From Ectopseudomonas composti (lineage in GTDB: Bacteria; Pseudomonadota; Gammaproteobacteria; Pseudomonadales; Pseudomonadaceae): a DNA stretch of 64,000 nucleotides. The stretch spans positions 62,001 through 126,000 of the forward strand of contig NZ_LSSW01000013.1 in assembly GCF_001567565.1 (NCBI RefSeq), read 5' to 3'. Numbering within the stretch: the first letter of the stretch is position 1; every line of letters begins with the position of its first letter. Positions 34,858 to 43,428 of the stretch are shown here, piece after piece. A model generated the notes under the pieces. It saw only the letters and a list, made by a program, of their open reading frames with translations. It made no database searches and was not told where the DNA came from. The position numbers and the translations under genes were made by a program.

Positions 34858-35439
34858 ATGGCTGCCAAGAAGATTCTCATGCTGGTCGGCGACTACGCCG
34901 AGGACTACGAAACCATGGTGCCGTTCCAGGCGCTGCAGATGGTCGGCCACACCGTGCATGCGGTCTGCCCGGACAAGGTCACGGGGCAGACGGTGCGCAC
35001 CGCCATCCACGATTTCGAGGGCGATCAGACCTACAGCGAAAAGCCGGGCCACAACTTCGCCCTCAACTATGACTTCGCCAAGGTGCGTGCCGAGGACTAC
35101 GACGCGCTGCTGGTGCCCGGTGGCCGCGCGCCCGAGTATCTGCGCCTGAACGCCGATGTGATCGCCCTGGTCAAGGCGTTCGCCGCGGCCGACAAGCCCA
35201 TCGCCGCCGTCTGCCATGGCCCGCAACTGCTGGCTGCCGCAGGCGTGCTCGAAGGCCGCGAGTGCAGCGCCTACCCCGCCTGCGCGCCGGAGGTGGGGCT
35301 GTCCGGCGGCACCTATGTGGACATTCCGGTGGATCAGGCCCACGTGCAGGGCAAGCTGGTCACCGCGCCGGCCTGGCCTGCGCATCCGGCCTGGCTGGCG
35401 GCGTTTCTCAAGGTGCTCGGCACGGAAATTCGCCTGTAA
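34858..35439 (+). CDS. DJ-1/PfpI family protein
   Basis: A 193-residue protein of the DJ-1/PfpI superfamily. The nucleophile elbow [10 protein letters not shown] places Cys119 beside His120. [20 protein letters not shown] and [12 protein letters not shown] are typical. Family members act as deglycases, chaperones or proteases; the precise activity is unknown. AGGAG precedes the start. Confidence 0.9.
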   Translation: MAAKKILMLVGDYAEDYETMVPFQALQMVGHTVHAVCPDKVTGQTVRTAIHDFEGDQTYSEKPGHNFALNYDFAKVRAEDYDALLVPGGRAPEYLRLNADVIALVKAFAAADKPIAAVCHGPQLLAAAGVLEGRECSAYPACAPEVGLSGGTYVDIPVDQAHVQGKLVTAPAWPAHPAWLAAFLKVLGTEIRL

Positions 35440-35529
35440 CCCAGGTAGCCGGATGCCATTCGGGGGCGCACCATTGTCGGTACCCCCGGATCGCGTCCGG
35501 GCGACGACGCTCACGAGGAGATCAAGGCG

Positions 35530-35832
35530 ATGTGTGAACTCTATGTAAAGGCCGATCCCATCCTCTACGAATCGCGCTCGCGCTCATTGCGCATCCGTGG
35601 CGTGGTGACCACCTTGCGTCTGGAAAATCAGTTCTGGGACATCCTGCGCGAAATCGCCGAGGTCGATGGCATGACCACCAACCAGCTGATCGCCAAGCTG
35701 TATGAAGAGGTCATGGACTTTCGCGGCGAAGTGGTCAATTTCGCCTCGTTCCTGCGCGTCAGCTGCACCCGCTACCTGGCTCAGAAGGCCGGGCGTCAGG
35801 TACCGCTGAGGGTGGTGGGTGCCAACGCCTGA
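35530..35832 (+). CDS. Ribbon-helix-helix domain protein
   Basis: A 100-residue protein of the RHH_4 type. SLRIRGVVTTLRLENQFWDI is the DNA-contacting strand and first helix, and EIAEVDGMTTNQLIAKLYEE the second. Likely a small DNA-binding regulator with unknown target. GAGGAG precedes the start. Confidence 0.85.
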   Translation: MCELYVKADPILYESRSRSLRIRGVVTTLRLENQFWDILREIAEVDGMTTNQLIAKLYEEVMDFRGEVVNFASFLRVSCTRYLAQKAGRQVPLRVVGANA

Positions 35833-35833
35833 G

Positions 35834-35932
35834 TCACTGGTACATCCAGAAGTTGGGATGTTCCTGCGCCTTGGCGGCCTCGGCTTGCTGGGCTGTGCGG
35901 GGCTGCTGGAAGAATCGTTTGATCAGGCTCAT
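35834..35932 (-). CDS. 32-residue small protein
   Basis: A short ORF beginning MSLIKRFFQQPRTAQQ and ending HPNFWMYQ, with AGGAG 8 bases before its start. It is amphipathic and basic at the N-terminus and aromatic at the end. Convergent with the RHH gene, whose stop lies 2 bp from its stop. No family recognised. Confidence 0.5.
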   Translation of the reverse strand: MSLIKRFFQQPRTAQQAEAAKAQEHPNFWMYQ

Positions 35933-36061
35933 GCGCGGTGGCTCCTGTGAGGGGGGGAACAGGCGTGCATGATCGGGAAACCGCTTCGATTGATGAAACG
36001 GATTGTCTCTATTCTGGTAATTAGTGATGGCTATGATGGCTCGTCAACCGGGTCGCTGTGA

Positions 36062-37552
36062 TCACGCCGTCGCGCTGCTGCCACGTCGAGGTAGATGCAC
36101 GCTGACGCGCAGGCCGCCGAGCGGTGATTCGTCCAGGGCGATACTGCCCTGATGCAATTCGACCACGCGGCGCACGATGGACAACCCCAGGCCAGCACCC
36201 TGGCCTTCGCCAGTGCGGAAGAAGCGTTCGAACAAGCGCTCGCGCAACTCCACCGGCACACCGGGGCCACTGTCGAGTACCTGCAGGACCAGATTCTGCG
36301 GCGTAGCCTGCAACTGTACCTGGATGCAGCCGCCGGTCGGCGTGTACTGCACGGCATTGCTCACCAGGTTCTGCAACAGGATGCCCAGGCTGGGGCCATC
36401 CGCCGGCAACTGATAGTCACCAGGCTCCTGCGCTTCGAGAATCAGCTCCTGCCCGCGATTGAGGGCCAGTGGTGTCAGCTCGGCCAGTTCACTGCGCAGG
36501 AAGGCCAGCAGGTCGAGGTCACTCATGTTCAGGCGCACGCCGTTGGGATCCAGGCGCGCCAGGGTCAGCAGTTGGGCGACCACGCGGGTGGCACGGTCGA
36601 CGCCGTTACCCAGCTGTTTCAGCGCCTCTTCGCGGTCACCCGGATCCGGTGCCTCCAGGGCGTTCTGCGCGTGGATGCGCAGCACGGCCAGGGGCGTGCG
36701 CAACTCGTGGGCGGCGTCGGCGATGAAGCGTTTTTCCTGCTCCAGCAACTGGTTGACCTGCATCAGCAGGCGGTTCAGCGCCGCGGCCATCGGCTCCAGT
36801 TCGTTGGGCAGCGGCGGGAAGACCAGGGGCGCCAGGTTGTCCGGCGCGCGGCCGCGAATGGCATCGGCCATGCGTTTGAGCGGATACAGGCCCCAGCCCA
36901 CGGTCAGCCACAGCAGGAGGCCGACGATGGGCAGGCTGATCAGCAGCGGCTGCAGGCTGCGCTGGGCGATCTTGCCGATCAGCTCGCCGCGCACGTCTTC
37001 GCGCTCGCCAGCCAGTACCCAGTGGTAGTCGCGGCTATCGTGCAGGACGAACACCCGCCATTGGTGCTCGCCGATGGTCAGGGTGTGGTAGCCGATCAGG
37101 TAGCGGGCCAGCTGCGCCAGGCGTTCGCGCATCGGCTGTTGATCATTGGGCAGGGCCAGGCCGAGCTGCTCGATCATGTCGTTGAGCAGGCCGGGCGGAG
37201 CACTGGCGGACTGGAACAGCAGCTCGCCATCGTCGTCGAGCATCTGGAAAGCCAGCTTGCCTTCATATTCGTGGCCGAGCAGGTTGTCCGGGTTGCGTGC
37301 GCTGTGCAGCAGCAGGGCCTCGTCGAGCACCGCCTGCATTTCGCGGCGCTCGGTCTCGCTGAGGTCGTGACGTACCAGGCCCATGAGCAGGCGAGCGGTC
37401 TGCGCCAGTTGCGCATCGAACAGTTCACGTACCTCGTGCACCGAGTCGTTGTAGATCTTGTGGCTGATCAGCCCGAAGCTGGCCGCTATCAGCAGTAGCA
37501 GCAGGGCGAGCAGACGGGTGCGGATGGAGCCGAAGGTTTTCAGCAACCTCAT
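36062..37552 (-). CDS. QseC/PmrB-type sensor histidine kinase
   Basis: A 496-residue membrane kinase. TM1 about 10-30, periplasmic domain to about 190, TM2 about 198-218, HAMP, then the H-box FIADAAHELRTPLAVLRIHA, N-box LVSNAVQYTPTGG, LDSGPGVP and GAGLGLSIVRRVVELHQG. ATGA overlap with its regulator. Last gene of the seven-gene hemolysin-family operon, which implies it controls those genes or responds to their product. Confidence 0.92.
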   Translation of the reverse strand: MRLLKTFGSIRTRLLALLLLLIAASFGLISHKIYNDSVHEVRELFDAQLAQTARLLMGLVRHDLSETERREMQAVLDEALLLHSARNPDNLLGHEYEGKLAFQMLDDDGELLFQSASAPPGLLNDMIEQLGLALPNDQQPMRERLAQLARYLIGYHTLTIGEHQWRVFVLHDSRDYHWVLAGEREDVRGELIGKIAQRSLQPLLISLPIVGLLLWLTVGWGLYPLKRMADAIRGRAPDNLAPLVFPPLPNELEPMAAALNRLLMQVNQLLEQEKRFIADAAHELRTPLAVLRIHAQNALEAPDPGDREEALKQLGNGVDRATRVVAQLLTLARLDPNGVRLNMSDLDLLAFLRSELAELTPLALNRGQELILEAQEPGDYQLPADGPSLGILLQNLVSNAVQYTPTGGCIQVQLQATPQNLVLQVLDSGPGVPVELRERLFERFFRTGEGQGAGLGLSIVRRVVELHQGSIALDESPLGGLRVSVHLPRRGSSATA

Positions 37553-38205
37553 TTGTCCACCAGATAACCGACGCCGCGTACCGTGCGGATGAGCTCTGGG
37601 AAGAACTTCTTGCGCAGGTGGTGCACGTGCACTTCCAGGGCGTTGCTTTCCACTTCCTCGTCCCAGCCATACAGCGCCTGTTGCAGCTTGTCGCGGGTCA
37701 GCACACGACCGGGCTGGATCAACAACTCGTGCAGCAGGAGAAATTCCTTGCGCGGCAGGTTGATGGTCTGGCCCTGGTATTCGACCACCTGGCTCGCCGG
37801 ATCGAGGCGGATGCCGCGGTATTCCAGCGCCGGCTCGGGGCGCTGGAAGCTGCGCCGCAGCAGGGCGCGCAGGCGTGCCTTGAGCTCGGCGACGTCGAAG
37901 GGCTTGATCAGGTAGTCATCGGCGCCGGCATCGAGGCCGGCGATGCGGTCGCTGGTGGCGTCACGTGCCGTGAGCACCAGCACCGGCACCGGGTTGGCGT
38001 TGGCGCGCAGCTGCTTGAGCACCTGCAGGCCATCCATGCGCGGCAGGCCAAGGTCGAGAATGGCCAACTCGAAGCTCTCGTGGCTCAGCGCATGCAGCGC
38101 ACTGGCGCCGTCCTGCAGCCAGTCCACGGTATAGCCTTCGGGTTTCAGTGCGGTGCGAATGCCTTCGCCCAATGCCTGGTCGTCTTCGACGAGAAGAATG
38201 CGCAT
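37549..38205 (-). CDS. OmpR-family response regulator (QseB/PmrA type)
   Basis: A 218-residue regulator. Receiver with EDD at 7-9, phosphoacceptor Asp in LAILDLGLPRMDG (D51) and Lys in DYLIKPFD. Winged-helix C-terminus with NLPRKEFLLLHELL and VHHLRKKFFPELIRTVRGVG. This subfamily binds TTAA-N7-TTAA direct repeats, and such a box lies before the first gene of this operon. AGGAG precedes its start, 27 bp after the TPR gene. Confidence 0.92.
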   Translation of the reverse strand: MRILLVEDDQALGEGIRTALKPEGYTVDWLQDGASALHALSHESFELAILDLGLPRMDGLQVLKQLRANANPVPVLVLTARDATSDRIAGLDAGADDYLIKPFDVAELKARLRALLRRSFQRPEPALEYRGIRLDPASQVVEYQGQTINLPRKEFLLLHELLIQPGRVLTRDKLQQALYGWDEEVESNALEVHVHHLRKKFFPELIRTVRGVGYLVDK

Positions 38206-38232
38206 GGCAACTCCTGTAAGGGTGCGTCCGAG

Positions 38233-38883
38233 TTACTTGAGTTTACTCTTGACCTGCTGCAAAAGCGCCTGGGCTTCTGCACGGCGGCCCTTGTCGGCCA
38301 GTTCACGGCCCGGGCGATCCTTGGCGGCCAAGGCTTTTTCCAGGGCGGCGCGAGCTTCCTCGTAGCGTTTCTGCCGTTGCAGGTAGTCAGCATAGAAGTA
38401 GTTCGGGTCGAGGCCGTCCGGGTTGATGGCCAGGGCCTGGGTGAGCATTTTCTCGGCCTGTTCGTCATCGCCGAAGCCGATCGGCCAGCCGGGCACCTGG
38501 TAGTACAGGCTGCCGAGGCTGGTGTAGGCCGAACCGGCCAGGGCCTGCGGATCGATGGCCAGCGCCTGTTCCAGGCTGGATTTGGCCTCCTTGACCAGGC
38601 CCAGAGCGCCGAGACCACCCTTGGCGCCGGCCTGGGTGCTGAGGATGATGCCGCGCCAGATCAGCAGTTCCGGTGCCTTGGGCTCGCTGGCCAGGGCCGC
38701 GTCGGCCTGTGTGACGAGCTTGGCGAAGGCCTCTTCGCGCTGCTTTTGCGGAGTCTGGTAATTGATCTCGGCCCAGCGAGTCTGCAACTGCTGCAACTGA
38801 GCCTGACCGTTGTCACTGAGGGCGAAGGCGGGCAGGGCGGTGAAACCGAGGGCGGTGATGATCAGGGTGCGAAATGCGTTCAC
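38233..38883 (-). CDS. Periplasmic TPR-repeat protein
   Basis: A 216-residue protein with a signal peptide (MNAFRTLIITALGFTALPAF, cleavage near AFA-LS). Three or so TPR-like repeats follow (ELLIWRGIILSTQAG, SSLEQALAIDPQALAGSAY, KMLTQALAINPDGLDPNYFY). GTG start with GAGGAG upstream, 11 bp from the SDR stop. Probably a scaffold in the periplasm for the operon's system. Confidence 0.8.
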   Translation of the reverse strand: MNAFRTLIITALGFTALPAFALSDNGQAQLQQLQTRWAEINYQTPQKQREEAFAKLVTQADAALASEPKAPELLIWRGIILSTQAGAKGGLGALGLVKEAKSSLEQALAIDPQALAGSAYTSLGSLYYQVPGWPIGFGDDEQAEKMLTQALAINPDGLDPNYFYADYLQRQKRYEEARAALEKALAAKDRPGRELADKGRRAEAQALLQQVKSKLK

Positions 38884-38894
38884 GGGAAATCTCC

Positions 38895-39686
38895 TCAGTG
38901 CTTGTGGCGGGCAAAGCGTTGAATGATCGGCAACTGCTTGCGCAGGGCCTGGTCGACCACGCGTGGCAGCAGACCGTTGAGGCGCACGAACAGGCGTTCC
39001 GGCCAGCCCAGGTGACGTTCCTCCTGCTCGCGGCGGATGGTATCGAGCAGCTCATCGGCCACCTGCTCGGGGTGGTCCATGGCCACACCCAGCTCATCGT
39101 TCATCGCCACCACGCTGGGCACGTTCATCGACGTATGGGTGGCACGCGGTGCGAAATAGAGGACGCGCACATGGGTGTCGGCCAGCTCGCGGCGCAGCGC
39201 CTCGGAGAAACCGCGCAGGGCGAACTTGCTGGCGCAGTAGGCGGCGAAACCCGGGTAGCCGATGGCGCCGAAGGTGGAGCCGACATTGATCACCAGGGCG
39301 CGCCGTTGTGCGCGCAGAAGTGGCAGCAGGCGCTGCGTCAACTGCAGCGTGGCGGTGACGTTGAGGTCGATCAGCTCAGCGATCTGCTGCTCGTCCTGTT
39401 GGTCGAGCAGGCCGAAGCGGTTGACCCCGGCTGCGTTGATCAGGCAGTTCAAGCCGCCGAAGTTCTGCGCGGCAGCGACCAGCGCATCACGTCCGTTGCG
39501 GGTGGCGATGTCGGCCTGTACCAGCTGCACGTTCTGGGGGAAGCTCTGCAGCAGCGCCTGCAGCGGTTCCAGGCGACGGCCTACCAGCAGCAGATGAGCG
39601 CCTTCGCTGGCCAGGCGATGCGCCAGGGCCAGGCCGATGCCGCCACTGGCACCGGTCAGCAGGGCACGGCAATCCGTCGGTTGCAT
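38895..39686 (-). CDS. SDR-family oxidoreductase of the hemolysin-family operon
   Basis: A 263-residue classical short-chain dehydrogenase: TGASGGIGLALA (about 10-21), NAAGVNRFG, and the catalytic AAYCASKFALRGFSEAL. The C-terminal extension (LFVRLNGLLPRVVDQALRKQ) is hydrophobic and may touch the membrane. Starts four bases after the diiron protein stop. Likely acts on an acyl-derived aldehyde or ketone, inferred from neighbours. Confidence 0.85.
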   Translation of the reverse strand: MQPTDCRALLTGASGGIGLALAHRLASEGAHLLLVGRRLEPLQALLQSFPQNVQLVQADIATRNGRDALVAAAQNFGGLNCLINAAGVNRFGLLDQQDEQQIAELIDLNVTATLQLTQRLLPLLRAQRRALVINVGSTFGAIGYPGFAAYCASKFALRGFSEALRRELADTHVRVLYFAPRATHTSMNVPSVVAMNDELGVAMDHPEQVADELLDTIRREQEERHLGWPERLFVRLNGLLPRVVDQALRKQLPIIQRFARHKH

Positions 39687-39690
39687 GACC

Positions 39691-40350
39691 TTACTCCTCG
39701 CCCGACAGCGGCAGGCTGCGGAACATGTCGCCGTACAGGCGGTAGACGATCTTGGCAGTGTGCACCACAGCGGCTTTGTCATCGTCGTTGTCCAGGCGGT
39801 TCATCAGTTTCTTGAAGAACTCGATGTGCTCCAGGTCCAGGCTGCCGTGGGAGTTGAGGTAGCTGAAGGCCTTGGCCGGCAACTGCAGCTTGTCCTGGAT
39901 GATGCCGGCGGCCTGGGTGGCCAGGGCAATGCTGGTGCCTTCGAGGACGTTGACCATGCCGAAGAAACCCACCGGGTTGTGCCGGGCGATGCGGTCGTAG
40001 ACATAGGCCACCATCAGCTCGGTGGCCATGTGCGGGGTGCCGTTGCGCACCGCTTCCTTGTCCGCCCCGCAGGCAGCGATGTCATTGAGCACCCATTCCT
40101 GGTGGCCGGTTTCTTCCTCGATGTACTCGGCGATGGCTTCGCGCAGCCACTCCAGGCGTTCCGGCAGACGCGCACCGCAGGCCATCAGCAGCGGCACGGT
40201 GTGCTTGACGTGGTGGTAGGCTTCGGTGAGGAAGGCGATGTAACTGTGCAGGGCGACCTGGCCGGTCATGGCCTGATGGATGATCGGCGCGCCCAGCAGG
40301 TAGTCGCGTTCGGCCTGGGTCTGGGCCAGCAGGGATTCGTAGAAACTCAT
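39691..40350 (-). CDS. Heme-oxygenase-like diiron (TenA/PqqC-like) protein
   Basis: A 219-residue all-helical protein. EAYHHVKHTVPLL, EYIEEETGHQEWVLNDIAAC and HGSLDLEHIEFF carry the Glu/His/Asp pattern of iron-containing HDO-fold oxygenases such as UndA, which cleave or oxidise fatty acids and other acids. Not a typical TenA thiaminase, as the Cys is lacking at the usual place. Its ATG overlaps the ligase stop (ATGA). Confidence 0.75.
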   Translation of the reverse strand: MSFYESLLAQTQAERDYLLGAPIIHQAMTGQVALHSYIAFLTEAYHHVKHTVPLLMACGARLPERLEWLREAIAEYIEEETGHQEWVLNDIAACGADKEAVRNGTPHMATELMVAYVYDRIARHNPVGFFGMVNVLEGTSIALATQAAGIIQDKLQLPAKAFSYLNSHGSLDLEHIEFFKKLMNRLDNDDDKAAVVHTAKIVYRLYGDMFRSLPLSGEE

Positions 40351-41795
40351 GCGTTTACTCCTTCCGCCATCAGCTCATGGATGGCGTTTTGGTAATGGGT
40401 GAAGAGGGCGGCGCGGCGCAAGCGACCATTGCTCGTGGCCAGCTCGTTACTCGCGCTGAAAGGGGCATCGGCGCGCAGCCAGTGGTGCACGCGGGCGTAG
40501 TCCGGCAGGCCTGCGTTGACGGCATCCACGGCGGCCTGCAACTGCGCATCGGGGGTATTGGGGAAACGCGCTACCAGCACCGCGACGTTGGCTGGCAGCG
40601 CCTCGCCGTGCAGCCAGGCCTGGGCGAGGGGCAACTGCTGCACCAGCTCGGACTCGACCCACTCCGGGTTGACGTTGCGTCCGTAGGCGGTGATGAACTG
40701 ATGCTTCTTGCGCCCGTGCAGCACCAGGAAACCCTGCTCGAAATGACCGAGGTCACCGGTGCTCAGCCATTCACCTTGCGGCGCCGGCTCACCGAGGTAG
40801 CCCAGCATGCGGGCGCCCTTGACCAGCACTTCGCCGTCGGCGGCCAGTGTTACCTGCAGGTGTCCGAGCGGCTTGCCGGTGCTGCCGATACGGCGCTGCT
40901 CGGGTGTGTTCAGGCACACCACCGAGGCGCATTCGGACAGGCCATAGCCCTCGAAGATCGGCAGCGCCAAGGCGTCGGCCCGTTCCAGCAACTGGGCGGA
41001 GACGCGCCCGCCACCGACGGCTACGAAGCGCAGCGAGCCCGGCACCGGCAGTTTGCGCTCGGCAGCGCTGACCAGCGCCAGCAACAGCTGTGGCAGCAGG
41101 ATCAGACTGTTCGGCTGGACCGCTTGCAGGGCTTCGAGAAAACGCGCCAGGTCGAAGCCGCTGGCGCCCGTCAGGCCGATCTGCGCCATGGGCATCAATT
41201 CCACCCGAGCGCCGGCCAGCAGCGGCGCATAGACGCCGGCGATGTTCTCCAGCAAGGTCGCCAGCGGCAGAATGCACAGGTGCCGCTGCACATCGCGGCT
41301 GGCGCTGGCTTCGACCAGGCTGCCGGCCACGGCCAGCTGGGTGGCCAGGTCCAGGCACACGCCCTTGGGCTGGCCAGTGGTGCCGGAGGTGTAGGTGATC
41401 TTGCAGGTGTTGGCATGCAGCGCAGCTGGTTGTGCCACCGTGCGGCGATGAATATTGGCTTCCACGTTGGCGAAGCCGGGGGCGCCGTTGCCGATCAGGC
41501 AGTCGATGCCGGCGCTGTCGAGCACATGGCGCTGCTGCTCGGCGGAGAAGAACGCCGGTACCGGTACGCAGACCAGGCCGGCATGCAGCGCAGCCAGATC
41601 CCACAGTACCCAGTCGATGCCGTTGTCCAGGGCCAGTGCCACGCGATGGGTACCGAGAGCACGCAGGTGCCTGCCACGCGCCGCGACCGCGCCGAGCAAT
41701 TCGGCATAGGTCAGGGTGCGTTCGCCTTCTGCCAGGGCGATCTGCGGGCCGAACTCGGCCAGGCGGGCGAACAGGGATTCAGCTGCAGACCACAT
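40347..41795 (-). CDS. AMP-dependent acyl ligase with Arg at the A10 Lys position
   Basis: A 482-residue member of the ANL superfamily. P-loop YTSGTTGQPKGV, A5 EGYGLSECASVVC, A7 STGDLG and A8 GRKKHQFITAYGRNVNPEW are present. The A10 motif, usually ending GK with the catalytic Lys, reads ATSNGRLRR, so Lys is replaced by Arg. This may slow or change adenylation chemistry. It is shorter than typical acyl-CoA synthetases. The start at 41795 overlaps the hemolysin-family gene by 17 bp. Probable substrate: a fatty acid. Confidence 0.85.
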   Translation of the reverse strand: MWSAAESLFARLAEFGPQIALAEGERTLTYAELLGAVAARGRHLRALGTHRVALALDNGIDWVLWDLAALHAGLVCVPVPAFFSAEQQRHVLDSAGIDCLIGNGAPGFANVEANIHRRTVAQPAALHANTCKITYTSGTTGQPKGVCLDLATQLAVAGSLVEASASRDVQRHLCILPLATLLENIAGVYAPLLAGARVELMPMAQIGLTGASGFDLARFLEALQAVQPNSLILLPQLLLALVSAAERKLPVPGSLRFVAVGGGRVSAQLLERADALALPIFEGYGLSECASVVCLNTPEQRRIGSTGKPLGHLQVTLAADGEVLVKGARMLGYLGEPAPQGEWLSTGDLGHFEQGFLVLHGRKKHQFITAYGRNVNPEWVESELVQQLPLAQAWLHGEALPANVAVLVARFPNTPDAQLQAAVDAVNAGLPDYARVHHWLRADAPFSASNELATSNGRLRRAALFTHYQNAIHELMAEGVNA

Positions 41796-42468
41796 CAGGC
41801 ATGTCCTCCAGGGCATAGAACGGTTGATGGCCGAGACGCGGATAGGCGCCCAGCTGCAGCAGACGCTGATGGCCGCCGTGGATGTCGCCAGCCATGACCA
41901 GCGGACGGTTGTCGTAGTAACTGCCCCAGTCGGCCAGCTCTTCGCCCATGCGCGCCGGATTGGCTTCACCCAGGGCGATGGGGGTCAGGCCCAGGCGCTG
42001 GAAGCTGTTGAGCAGGGTCGGCGTACCGGTGAAGGTGACCCAGCGAAACCCCAGGGCCACCAGCAGATCGGTCAGGGCGACGATCAGCAGGCGCGCCGCA
42101 CCAGGGCTGTCGGCGGCCAGGTTGCCGACCTCCACCACCTCGCCACGGCCCGGCTCGCTGTTGCCCAGGCGCGCACCGATGGCCGTCTGGATCGGCTCGT
42201 CCAGATAGCGCTCGAGAAACAGCGGGCCGCTGTTGCCACTGCGTACGCCCACCGCGCCGAGCAGCTGACCGGCCGGGTTTTCCAGGCCGAACAGGCAGGG
42301 CATGAAGTGACGGATGCGCGCGCCGTGCTGCAACTCGAAGCGCTGGCGAATGAACTGCTCCAGGACAACACGACGTGCGCTGTCGGGGGAGGCCAGGTGG
42401 AGTTCGTAACTGTCGCCGCGGCCGATGCGGGCAACGGGACGATCATGATGCGCCCAGGGTAGTTCCAT
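41779..42468 (-). CDS. Thermostable hemolysin (delta-VPH) family protein
   Basis: A 229-residue protein of the T_hemolysin family, recognised by ELHLASPDSARRVVLEQFIRQRF in part (quoted as RRVVLEQFIRQRF), LLGAVGVRSG, EVVEVGNLAADSPGAAR and WGSYYDNRPLVMAGDI. The fold resembles GNAT or acyl-homoserine-lactone synthases, so it may be an acyl-transferring enzyme and not a toxin. No signal peptide. First gene of the seven-gene operon, with GAGG before its start and a PmrA-like box 49 bp upstream. Confidence 0.82.
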   Translation of the reverse strand: MELPWAHHDRPVARIGRGDSYELHLASPDSARRVVLEQFIRQRFELQHGARIRHFMPCLFGLENPAGQLLGAVGVRSGNSGPLFLERYLDEPIQTAIGARLGNSEPGRGEVVEVGNLAADSPGAARLLIVALTDLLVALGFRWVTFTGTPTLLNSFQRLGLTPIALGEANPARMGEELADWGSYYDNRPLVMAGDIHGGHQRLLQLGAYPRLGHQPFYALEDMPDVVCS

Positions 42469-42516
42469 GTGCGGAACCTCGGTAATGAACCTGGTGCCGA
42501 TTGTGTGAGGGGTTGG

Positions 42517-42533
42517 CTTAACGCTGTATTAAG
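42517..42533 (-). promoter_or_regulatory. PmrA/QseB-type box of the hemolysin-family operon
   Basis: On the minus strand CTTAAT-N5-GTTAAG, a direct TTAA repeat spaced as in PmrA/QseB boxes, 49 bp before the first start codon. The operon's own OmpR-type regulator is the likely ligand. Remaining bases to 42679 show no gene. Confidence 0.6.
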
Positions 42534-42679
42534 CCTTTGCAGAATGTTTCGGACCTGTGGTTTTTCCGCCGTGCCATCGCGGATGAATCCGCGCCGAGGC
42601 GATGGCCGGGCCGTGAGAGTGTGCTGTCAGGTTGCCGCCTGGATTGCATCAGGGCAGGTCGGCCGCCTGTTGGATGCGA

Positions 42680-43291
42680 TCAGGCGCGCATGCCTTCGAA
42701 CATCAGGCGCGTGGTGGCTCTGACGGTGGCCGAGTGGGCCTGCATGTCCAGCTCGTCGCTGGCGGTCAGGCGCAGCAGTTGCAGGTGCGAATAGTCATTG
42801 AGCAGAAAGCCGGCCAGCTCCACGTCCAGGTCGGCGCGCAGCTTGCCGGCCGCTTGCAGCTCGCGCAGCACATTGGCGATCTCGGCCTGCAGGCCCCGGT
42901 TCATCTGCCGGTAGGCCTCGGGCAGGCCACCGTTGCCACCGACCAGCACCAGCGGCAGCAGCTCGCGCCAAAGTGCGGGGGGCAGCACGTGCAACGCATA
43001 GCTGACGAGGATGTGTTCGAGATGGCAGAGCGCGTCGATCGGGTCGTCGAAGTCACGGATGCGCGTGTGCACGTCGACCAGGGCGCGGCGGTCGGCCTCC
43101 TTGATCATCTCCAGGATGATCTCGTGCTTGCTGCCGAAGTAGTTGAACACCGTGGGCGCTGAGACACCGGCATCGCGGGCGATCTGCTCGACGGTGGTTT
43201 CGCGAAATCCCTGGCGCTGGAACAGCGCCACGGCCGCTGCCGAGATGGCCTTGCGGCGCAGTGCCTTCTGACGTTCACGTAGTCCGCTCAC
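42680..43291 (-). CDS. TetR-family transcriptional regulator
   Basis: A 203-residue repressor. N-terminal helix-turn-helix: ALFQRQGFRETTVEQIARDA and GVSAPTVFNYFGSKHEI. The ligand domain is not assignable. GTG start with AGGAG at good spacing. It diverges from the serine hydrolase operon, which it probably represses; a 10-bp inverted repeat lies between them. Confidence 0.92.
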   Translation of the reverse strand: MSGLRERQKALRRKAISAAAVALFQRQGFRETTVEQIARDAGVSAPTVFNYFGSKHEIILEMIKEADRRALVDVHTRIRDFDDPIDALCHLEHILVSYALHVLPPALWRELLPLVLVGGNGGLPEAYRQMNRGLQAEIANVLRELQAAGKLRADLDVELAGFLLNDYSHLQLLRLTASDELDMQAHSATVRATTRLMFEGMRA

Positions 43292-43371
43292 CGTCGCTCC
43301 TTGGTTGGTGGGGAGGGCATGTGTGAATGATAGCGGCTTAGGTTTTCTCGCAAAAATATTTTATTGACTTA

Positions 43372-43394
43372 AATAGTTAATGGCATTAATTATT
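43372..43394. promoter_or_regulatory. Candidate TetR operator
   Basis: AATAGTTAAT-GGC-ATTAATTATT, a 10-bp inverted repeat with one mismatch, in the AT-rich spacer between the TetR gene and the serine hydrolase gene. Its size suits a TetR dimer. Confidence 0.6.
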
Positions 43395-43428
43395 TCCTGT
43401 ACCTGCTGCACGCAGGGCCACTTCCAGG

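Noticed and set aside
41779..42468. Secreted pore-forming toxin from the hemolysin family name
   Set aside because: No signal peptide or pore motif; the family looks like an acyltransferase fold and sits with lipid-type enzymes.
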